Shown one piece after another: positions 5,357-10,888 of a stretch of 10,888 bases of DNA (its first letter is position 1; each line of letters opens with the position of its first letter). The translations under genes were made by a program, and so were the position numbers. This stretch comes from an uncultured Clostridia bacterium (GTDB lineage Bacteria; Bacillota; Clostridia; Oscillospirales; Ruminococcaceae): the NCBI GenBank assembly GCA_947630315.1, contig CANRHA010000044.1:1-10888 (forward strand). The letters run 5' to 3'. The notes below the pieces were generated by a model that was given only the letters and a program-made list of their open reading frames with translations, was not told the origin of the DNA and made no database searches.

Positions 5357-6142
5357 TCAGATCTTCTCCTTAAGATTGAGCCTGTATATTTCGTATAATC
5401 CGTCGAGCAGCAGCGTGTCGTCCTTTACGACGCCCTTTGTTTTACAGTGCGGAACCACGCTGCCCGCAAGGCCGCCCGTCGCGACGACAAAAGCGTCTGC
5501 GCCGAGTTCCTCCCGAAACCTCTCTATCATTCCGTCCATCATCGACGCCGCCCCGAGTATCGAACCCGATCTCATACATTCGGCGGTGTCAAGGCTTATG
5601 GGCGAAACCGGCGCGCCGTCGGGGGTCACGTCCTGCAAAAGCGCCGCGGCCGAACTCAACGCCCTCAGCGATATCATGACTCCCGGTATGATCGACCCGC
5701 CTATAAACTCGCCGTCGCGGTTTACGGCGGTAACGGTAGTAGCCGTTCCGAAATCAAATATTATAAGCGGAAGCGGATACTTTTTCATCGCCCCGACCGC
5801 CCCGCATATCAGGTCGGCGCCTATCGCCGAGGGATCGGCGCCCTTTACCCTTAAGCCGCAGTTTATCCCCTTTCCGAGAATAAGCGCCTCGTGGCCGAAC
5901 AAAAGCCTTACCGCCGCCGGAAGCGAAGCCGTCAGCGAGGGCACTACAGTCGATATTATCGAGCCGGATATTTTTTCTTTGGATACCCCGTAAAGCCCGA
6001 GTATCTCGGATATCGCCGCAGCATACTGGTCGCCGGTCATTTTTGAATCGGTCGCTATGCGCGCTGTGAATAAAAGCTTTGAATCGCCGTCGAATACCCC
6101 GAGCACTATATTCGTGTTGCCCGCGTCTACCGCAAATACCAT
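5357..6142 (-). CDS. coaX: Type III pantothenate kinase
   Basis: CoaX catalyses the first step of coenzyme A synthesis, ATP-dependent phosphorylation of pantothenate, in the cytoplasm. The 261-residue length is typical of the family. Sequence signs are the ASKHA-fold phosphate motif DAGNTNIVLGVF (6-17), GADLICGAVGA (108-118), the second phosphate motif with Asp130 in FDFGTATTV, and GGSIIPGVMISLRAL (148-162). The ATG is preceded by GGAGG and by a minus-strand promoter. The gene forms a tight operon with the ECF S component, linking uptake to trapping of pantothenate. Confidence 0.94.
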   Translation of the reverse strand: MVFAVDAGNTNIVLGVFDGDSKLLFTARIATDSKMTGDQYAAAISEILGLYGVSKEKISGSIISTVVPSLTASLPAAVRLLFGHEALILGKGINCGLRVKGADPSAIGADLICGAVGAMKKYPLPLIIFDFGTATTVTAVNRDGEFIGGSIIPGVMISLRALSSAAALLQDVTPDGAPVSPISLDTAECMRSGSILGAASMMDGMIERFREELGADAFVVATGGLAGSVVPHCKTKGVVKDDTLLLDGLYEIYRLNLKEKI

Positions 6143-6182
6143 ATTTTCCTCCGTAAAACAAGTTTATTTTCCGACTGCCGTT

Positions 6183-6211
6183 ATTATAATACCCTTTTCC
6201 CGCCGAATCAA
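6183..6211 (-). promoter_or_regulatory. Promoter of the coaX operon
   Basis: Read on the minus strand, TTGATT (6211-6206) and a perfect TATAAT (6188-6183) are spaced by 17 bp, giving a short leader before the coaX ribosome binding site. Confidence 0.75.
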
Positions 6212-6289
6212 GTACCCGCCGCCATTTTCGTAGTCATACACAAATTTTCAACTTTTAACACCTCGGTTTGTGTGGTTTTTGAAGATGTT

Positions 6290-6327
6290 TATACATTACC
6301 TCCGCATAATTATACATTATCTATGCA
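6290..6327 (+). promoter_or_regulatory. Candidate operator: 17-bp direct repeat with 21-bp period
   Basis: TATACATTACCTCCGCA (6290-6306) and TATACATTATCTATGCA (6311-6327) agree at 14 of 17 positions and start exactly 21 bp apart, two DNA helical turns. This spacing is typical of sites for AraC-family regulators, which often control sugar-uptake genes. The repeat lies about 120 bp upstream of the lipoprotein -35 box. The regulator itself is not in the window. Confidence 0.5.
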
Positions 6328-6448
6328 AAAGCCTCAATATGCGTTCACGCCATACCTTACATTATAATACGTCAAATTTCAGCGCAGTTTTTCCGCAAAA
6401 TAAGCGCATTTCACAAAACCCGAGATTAAAATATGTCAATATTTCCTC

Positions 6449-6477
6449 TTGAAAGAAGCCTATCTTGGTGGTATAAT
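6449..6477 (+). promoter_or_regulatory. Promoter of the sugar-binding lipoprotein gene
   Basis: TTGAAA (6449-6454), a 17-bp spacer and a perfect TATAAT (6472-6477), with an extended -10 TGG directly before it (6469-6471). The leader to the ATG is about 33 nt and includes GGAGGAA. Confidence 0.8.
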
Positions 6478-6516
6478 GGTAACACTACTTACTACGTCAT
6501 TTTGGAGGAACATTAT

Positions 6517-7968
6517 ATGAAAAGAATTATATGCGCGGCGCTTGCAATTATTATGATCGCAACGCTCGCCGGCTGCGGCAGGGGAAAGCGCAACCCCATA
6601 CAGCTGACCCTCTCTACCGAGGACTCGGCCGCCATACTCGCCGCGGCGGGAATCACTCTGCCCCCCGTTGAGGAGGCCGCCGGCGCCGGAACCGAGGTAA
6701 AGTGGTTCGGCTGGAGCGACCCCTTCCAGAACTACTCGGAGGACGAGATAGTAAACACCGGCTTCTACACCTTTAAAGAAAAATACGGCAACACGATAAA
6801 GGTGATCGAGACCACCTACGAGGAACACAACGACGACCTTGCGGCCCTCGTTCTTTCTGACGACGCCCCCGACCTGATGCCGGGCGGCTCGAACTCGACC
6901 GCGATATTCCCCATGAACGCGACAAAGCAGATGATACAGCCCTGCGACCCGTGGATCGACTTCACCGACCCGCTTTGGGCGCCTATGAAAGATCTTGCCG
7001 ACCTGTTTGCGATAGGCGACAACCACTACCAGATCTGCATAACCACAAAGCCCTCTAACGTTTGCGTTTACAACAAGAGAGTTCTTGACAGCTGGGGATT
7101 CGACGACCCCGCGGAGCTTTACTACAACGACAACTGGACCTGGGATCAGTTCTCAGACATGTGCATGGAGTTCTCGAGCGTTGACGACGACCGCTTTGCC
7201 CTCGACGGCTACGCCTACGTTTCAATGTTTATGGAATCCACCGGCGAACAGGTCCTTATGCACGACACCGTAAACGGCTACTGGTCGAACATCGACAGCC
7301 CGAAGATCGAGCGCGGAATGCAGTATCTTTACGACCTCAAGAAGAACGACTGCACCTACCGCGGCAAGGACGGAAGCCGCTGGGCTCTCCGCGAAGGCGG
7401 CTTCGGCGCAGGTCTTAAAGACGGCCTCTGCCTGTTCTACATAATCGGCGAGAGCTTCTTTACCAACACCGTTGAAATGATAAACGCCACTTGGGGCGAC
7501 ATTGAGGCCGGCGAGCTTATGTTCGCTCCTCTGCCGAGAGACCCCCAGGGCGACGGCGTTTACTACTGCCAGTCGAGCTTCGACGACGTAAAGGGCGCGA
7601 TGGCTATAATCAACAACGCCTCTAACCCCGAGGGCGCCGCCCTTCTTGCCGCCTGCATCCGCTTCAAGGTGATCGACCCCGTCGTTATTAAGATCGACGA
7701 GCGCCAGCTCCGCGAGACCTACAAGTGGAACGACGACATGATCGAAATGAGCCGCGTATGCCAGGAGATCGCCGACGCGAACTTCGTTATCGACCCGACC
7801 GGAAACCTCCCTCAGAATCTTCAGGATCCTATCCGCCAGATGATGGGCGACGGCATTATCCGCACCGCAAACGACACCTCGTGGGCGCAGCTTAAAGAGA
7901 ACAACTCGGAGACCATAGAATACTACATTGCCGAGCTGAACGCCGAGCTTGCAGCCCTCGGAGGCTGA
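6517..7968 (+). CDS. Extracellular sugar-binding lipoprotein of an ABC importer
   Basis: This 483-residue protein is probably the substrate-binding subunit of a carbohydrate ABC transporter (family 1 solute-binding type), tethered to the outer face of the membrane. The signal peptide ends in the lipobox TLAGC with Cys20 as lipidation site. A short charged linker follows, then the binding domain from about residue 60 (VKWFGWSDP). Typical features include the PDLMPGGSN stretch, a Trp- and Tyr-rich middle (NDNWTWDQFSDM, WALREGGFGAG) suited to stacking against sugars, and ANDTSWAQLKEN near the end. The ATG at 6517 is set by GGAGGAA just upstream and by the signal peptide; an in-frame ATG at 6433 lies before the promoter. 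No permease or ATPase gene follows; a hairpin and then glycosidase genes do. The substrate is not readable, but the neighbours suggest plant-derived oligosaccharides. Confidence 0.87.
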   Translation: MKRIICAALAIIMIATLAGCGRGKRNPIQLTLSTEDSAAILAAAGITLPPVEEAAGAGTEVKWFGWSDPFQNYSEDEIVNTGFYTFKEKYGNTIKVIETTYEEHNDDLAALVLSDDAPDLMPGGSNSTAIFPMNATKQMIQPCDPWIDFTDPLWAPMKDLADLFAIGDNHYQICITTKPSNVCVYNKRVLDSWGFDDPAELYYNDNWTWDQFSDMCMEFSSVDDDRFALDGYAYVSMFMESTGEQVLMHDTVNGYWSNIDSPKIERGMQYLYDLKKNDCTYRGKDGSRWALREGGFGAGLKDGLCLFYIIGESFFTNTVEMINATWGDIEAGELMFAPLPRDPQGDGVYYCQSSFDDVKGAMAIINNASNPEGAALLAACIRFKVIDPVVIKIDERQLRETYKWNDDMIEMSRVCQEIADANFVIDPTGNLPQNLQDPIRQMMGDGIIRTANDTSWAQLKENNSETIEYYIAELNAELAALGG

Positions 7969-7985
7969 TACTCATAAGCATTCAC

Positions 7986-8015
7986 CCCCGCCCGTTTTAT
8001 AACAGATGGGCGGGG
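7986..8015 (+). terminator. GC-rich hairpin between lipoprotein and GH30 genes, possible partial terminator
   Basis: CCCCGCCC (7986-7993) pairs perfectly with GGGCGGGG (8008-8015) around a 14-base loop. The following bases (TTCGCCTTATTATT) are T-rich but not a clean T-run, so termination may be partial. It could give more binding protein than enzyme, or stabilise the upstream mRNA end. Confidence 0.6.
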
Positions 8016-8051
8016 TTCGCCTTATTATTACATATTTAAGGAGGATAAAAC

Positions 8052-9659
8052 GTGAAGCGGATTTTATCATTTGCCGCGGCGATAGTTATCGCTCTGAGCC
8101 TTATTGTGAGCGCCGCCGCCTATGACGACGCCGAAATAGTAAAGCTCGACAAAAATACGACATATCAGACCATCGACGGCTTCGGAGCGTCGTACACATG
8201 GTACCTCGGCTGGGCGGTAAACAACAATCAGTCCGAGACGATTTGGGATTGGACCTTTAACGACACCGAGTTCAACATAATAAGGTTCCGCGATTTAAAC
8301 GAGATACGAAACCCGGACGAAGCAAAACAGGCCGAGGAGGGTTATAAGGAATACTACACCGTTTACAGCGCCGCCTTAGAGCGCGGCATAGACCCGACGG
8401 TCTTGGTAACGTCATGGGGCGAATACCGCCGCGATCTGCCGTGGGTCGCGTACACCGAAAAATCGGACAGCGGCTACAGCTACTACACCCTTGCAAAGGA
8501 CGAAAACGGCGAGTACATGTACGATGAGCTGGCGCAGTTCTGCGTTCAGTCGGTCAAGTATTTCTTCGACGCGGGAATACCCGTAGATTACTTCTCGATA
8601 TCAAACGAGGTGGAGCTTCAGGAGCGGCATGTAGACGAAAACGGCGAGGCGCGCGACGAGGCGGGGTTCTTCTTCGGCCAGGAGGAGGACGATTACCACT
8701 GTTGCTACTGGAAGGCCCACATAGCCGTATACAATGCCTTTAAGGAGGCTTTCGGCGAGTTCGCGCCAAAGCTTATCGGCGCGGAAACAATGGCCGCATG
8801 GCCCGACCTTATTTCGGGATACCTCGACCCTGTTTTTGAAAACTGCCCCGAGAGCGTCGAGGTAGTCGGCCACCACCTCTACGGAATGGAGGACTACGGC
8901 GGATTTGAGCCTAAAAACTTCAACGCCGTATATGAGGCATCAAAGGGCCGCAGAATGTGGATGACCGAATGGTACAACAAAAACTACTTCGATCACGCCG
9001 GGATAATAATAGACGAGCTTATAAACGAAAACCTCTCGGCCTACCTCTATTGGGACGGCGTATGGCGGTTCAATCAGGGAAGCTGCATAATCGAGGTCGG
9101 CGATTCGCCCGACTCGGAGATAAAGAGAATGGGCAACCACTACATAATGATGCACTTCTCAAAGTTCATCAAAAAGGGCTACCAGCGGATAGACGTTTCG
9201 GAGGAGCTCGGTTCAAAGATCGCGGCGTTTAAATCGCCTGACGGCAGCAAGGTAGTAATAGTTGCCGCGAACACCCTTGAAAACGGCGAGTTTTTGCGCC
9301 TCGACGCCGGCGAGGATATCCTTGATTCCCACGTCTGGCAGTCGGTTGAGGGCGAGAGCGAGTTCGGGTTCGACAACGAGTATATGCAGGATATGGGCGA
9401 ATTTGACGACGAGCTTTGGCTGCCGGCAAGAAGCCTTACGACTATCGAGATCGGCCTTACCGCCGACCCGAATTACGTTGAACCCGCCGTCGAGGAAAAG
9501 GTCAACCCGTTTGTAAAGACAAGATCATCGGGAATGACCTCAGTACTTATAGCCGTAGGGGCGGCCATAGCGGTTATAATAGTTGCGGCGCTTATTATTG
9601 CGGCCGTGACCGTTACAAAACACACCAAAAAGCTTAAGCAGGATAACGCGGAGGAGTAA
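8052..9659 (+). CDS. Membrane-anchored glycoside hydrolase family 30 enzyme
   Basis: This 535-residue enzyme is probably an endo- or exo-glycosidase acting on hemicellulose outside the cell. A signal peptide (about 1-23) leads into the N-terminal hallmark YQTIDGFGASYTWY (38-51). In the (beta/alpha)8 barrel, FSISNEVEL carries the probable acid/base Glu186 and MWMTEWYNK the probable nucleophile Glu306, both in clan GH-A positions. A beta-sandwich region follows (about 375-470). The C-terminus has a single transmembrane helix (about 495-522) and a basic tail (KHTKKLK) instead of an LPXTG motif, so the enzyme is held in the membrane facing outward. The start is GTG at 8052, chosen because AAGGAGG is seven bases upstream. 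The subfamily and substrate (xylan, beta-glucan or other) cannot be decided here. It is tightly coupled to the next gene. Confidence 0.85.
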   Translation: MKRILSFAAAIVIALSLIVSAAAYDDAEIVKLDKNTTYQTIDGFGASYTWYLGWAVNNNQSETIWDWTFNDTEFNIIRFRDLNEIRNPDEAKQAEEGYKEYYTVYSAALERGIDPTVLVTSWGEYRRDLPWVAYTEKSDSGYSYYTLAKDENGEYMYDELAQFCVQSVKYFFDAGIPVDYFSISNEVELQERHVDENGEARDEAGFFFGQEEDDYHCCYWKAHIAVYNAFKEAFGEFAPKLIGAETMAAWPDLISGYLDPVFENCPESVEVVGHHLYGMEDYGGFEPKNFNAVYEASKGRRMWMTEWYNKNYFDHAGIIIDELINENLSAYLYWDGVWRFNQGSCIIEVGDSPDSEIKRMGNHYIMMHFSKFIKKGYQRIDVSEELGSKIAAFKSPDGSKVVIVAANTLENGEFLRLDAGEDILDSHVWQSVEGESEFGFDNEYMQDMGEFDDELWLPARSLTTIEIGLTADPNYVEPAVEEKVNPFVKTRSSGMTSVLIAVGAAIAVIIVAALIIAAVTVTKHTKKLKQDNAEE

Positions 9660-9661
9660 AT

Positions 9662-10888
9662 ATGAAATTTGTATGCTATCAGCGGCACGCGGTGAGCGAG
9701 GCCGAATATGCCCCGAGGTTAGGGCTGAGTATGCACCTTGGGTGTGAAGATGAAAACGGCGGGTACAAGGCCCTCAACCTGAACTACGGCGTGCTCTTCG
9801 CCAAAGCCGTTCAGGATAAAACCACCGGCATTATAACCCCTAAAAGTCTCAAAAAGCCGTTTGTAATGCCCGACGCCGACGGCTTCAAGGTTATTGCAAT
9901 TCGCACCGAGGCGGACGGCGCCCCCGATGAAAGCTCAAAGGGCTGCGCGCTGGTTTTTGAAACGGAGGATCTCGTTCACTACCGCGAGCTTGGACTTTTA
10001 AAGCTGAGCGACGAATACCTTGACGACGTAACGCTGAAGATATGCGGCTGTCACGGAGGATATGTGGCGAAATATTCGGTTGGCGGAAAGGTGTACCGCC
10101 GCAGGCTGAGCGATATTCTGCACGGAACCGACGACGTCAAGGAGTGCGGGCACCTCGGCAGGGAGGAAGTTTTCTTAGGCATCGAGGGGGCTTATGACGC
10201 GCAGGAGTTTGAAGTCGACGGCGAAAAGGCGGACTACGCCGTCAAAAAGCTCAGTATACCAAAAGCCGTCACGGTCGAATATAAAAAGGAGATCGGAAAA
10301 GACGAGCTTGACGGGTTCAGGGTATGCGTAAAATATTCCGACGGCTCGGAGCACCTGAAAAGGGTAGATTGGGAAACAAAGCCCGAAAACGGCGTTCTCA
10401 GGGGCAGGATCCATTCGGACAGGTACGAGTTCCCGATAGCGGAAAACCGCGCCGACCCCTGCGTTTACCGCTACAAGGGCGACTACTACTTTATCGCCAC
10501 AAACGACGCGGACGGCAACCGCTCGATATACGTCCGCCGCGCAAAAAGCATACCCGAGCTGGTAAATGCGCCCGAAAAGCTTATTCTTGACGCGCAGACC
10601 TACGAACACGTCGGCGGGCTTTTATGGGCGCCCGAGTTCCACAACGTAAACGGCAGGGAGTATATCTTCCACGCCTGCACGCCAAAGGAATTTGGCGACG
10701 AACAGAGTCACGTCATGGTTTTAAAGGACGGCGGAGAGCTTGACGATAAAAACTCATGGGAAGCGCCTAAGAGAGTCCTCAAAAAAGACGGCTCGCCCCT
10801 TTACACAGAGGGCATTACCCTCGACATGACCACCTTTGAGGACGGCGGCAGGCAGTATGTCGCATGGAGTCAGCGGCAGTTCAAGCCC
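9662..10888 (+). CDS. GH43-like glycoside hydrolase, 3' partial, no signal peptide
   Basis: The frame is open to the window end, with 409 residues visible. Its ATG is two bases after the GH30 stop, and GGAGGAG lies within the end of GH30, so translation is coupled. A five-bladed propeller start of GH43 type appears only from about residue 256: FPIAENRADPCVYRYKGDYYFIAT with the probable catalytic base Asp265, then LWAPEFHNVNGREYIFHA (321-338) and GITLDMTTFEDGGRQYVAW (384-402) with Asp388 as probable pKa modulator. The general-acid Glu would lie beyond the window. About 250 N-terminal residues precede this domain; they contain propeller-like pieces (FETEDLVHYRELGLLKL) but no clear catalytic set. 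The lack of a signal peptide suggests that it trims imported oligosaccharides, such as arabino- or xylo-oligosaccharides, in the cytoplasm. Confidence 0.72.
   Translation, partial: MKFVCYQRHAVSEAEYAPRLGLSMHLGCEDENGGYKALNLNYGVLFAKAVQDKTTGIITPKSLKKPFVMPDADGFKVIAIRTEADGAPDESSKGCALVFETEDLVHYRELGLLKLSDEYLDDVTLKICGCHGGYVAKYSVGGKVYRRRLSDILHGTDDVKECGHLGREEVFLGIEGAYDAQEFEVDGEKADYAVKKLSIPKAVTVEYKKEIGKDELDGFRVCVKYSDGSEHLKRVDWETKPENGVLRGRIHSDRYEFPIAENRADPCVYRYKGDYYFIATNDADGNRSIYVRRAKSIPELVNAPEKLILDAQTYEHVGGLLWAPEFHNVNGREYIFHACTPKEFGDEQSHVMVLKDGGELDDKNSWEAPKRVLKKDGSPLYTEGITLDMTTFEDGGRQYVAWSQRQFKP

Larger units (their letters stand above)
6143..6516. other. Divergent regulatory region between coaX and the sugar-binding lipoprotein gene
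   Basis: This 374-bp AT-rich stretch contains the coaX promoter on the minus strand, the lipoprotein promoter on the plus strand, and the 21-bp-period direct repeat between them. A second, weaker pair of AGCGCA motifs occurs at 6381-6386 and 6403-6408, 22 bp apart. No gene or riboswitch was recognised. Confidence 0.7.

Noticed and set aside
6143..6182. Riboswitch or T-box leader before coaX
   Set aside because: The leader from the promoter at 6183 is under 40 nt and has no conserved structure.
6340..6368. Second plus-strand promoter using TATAAT at 6363-6368
   Set aside because: No acceptable -35 box at 16-18 bp spacing. The promoter at 6449-6477 is far better.

Overview
The window looks like a chromosomal segment of a spore-forming, anaerobic member of the Clostridia. 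A gut or rumen Oscillospiraceae-like bacterium is my inference. The grounds are an intact sporulation sigma-K gene, strong AGGAGG-type ribosome binding sites, Gram-positive lipoproteins, an ECF vitamin transporter and plant-polysaccharide hydrolases. No transposase, integrase, CRISPR array, tRNA or rRNA was found.

Layout: (1) Positions 3-356 hold the 3' end of a GC-rich 4Fe-4S membrane protein that stops abruptly inside the promoter of the next gene, so this may be a rearrangement or assembly junction. (2) 397-1644 is a lipoprotein SGNH esterase of XynE type whose usual catalytic His is replaced by Asn, followed by a 20-bp tandem repeat, a bidirectional terminator and a heptad repeat array. 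(3) sigK lies on the minus strand (1824-2519), divergent from a dut-tmk-COG2426 membrane protein operon (2624-4178) that has its own consensus promoter. (4) 4179-4778 is a 600-bp gene-free interval and the most unusual part. It has a 123-nt perfect four-way-junction palindrome, several more hairpins with TGC/GCA loops, two further heptad arrays, and what looks like a small RNA gene with consensus promoter and strong terminator. (5) coaX and an ECF S component (probably PanT) form a minus-strand operon (4779-6142). (6) After a divergent regulatory region comes a plus-strand carbohydrate cluster: a sugar-binding lipoprotein, a surface-anchored GH30 glycosidase and a GH43-type enzyme cut by the window end.

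How the genes fit together: Dut makes dUMP and keeps uracil out of DNA, and Tmk phosphorylates dTMP, so the two form a nucleotide module. PanT and CoaX would import and phosphorylate pantothenate for coenzyme A. The sugar-binding lipoprotein, membrane-anchored GH30 and signal-less GH43 suggest polysaccharide cleavage at the surface, capture of the oligosaccharides and final trimming in the cytoplasm. No ABC permease is visible in the window. The SGNH esterase may belong functionally with them as a deacetylase of hemicellulose, although it is some 5 kb away.
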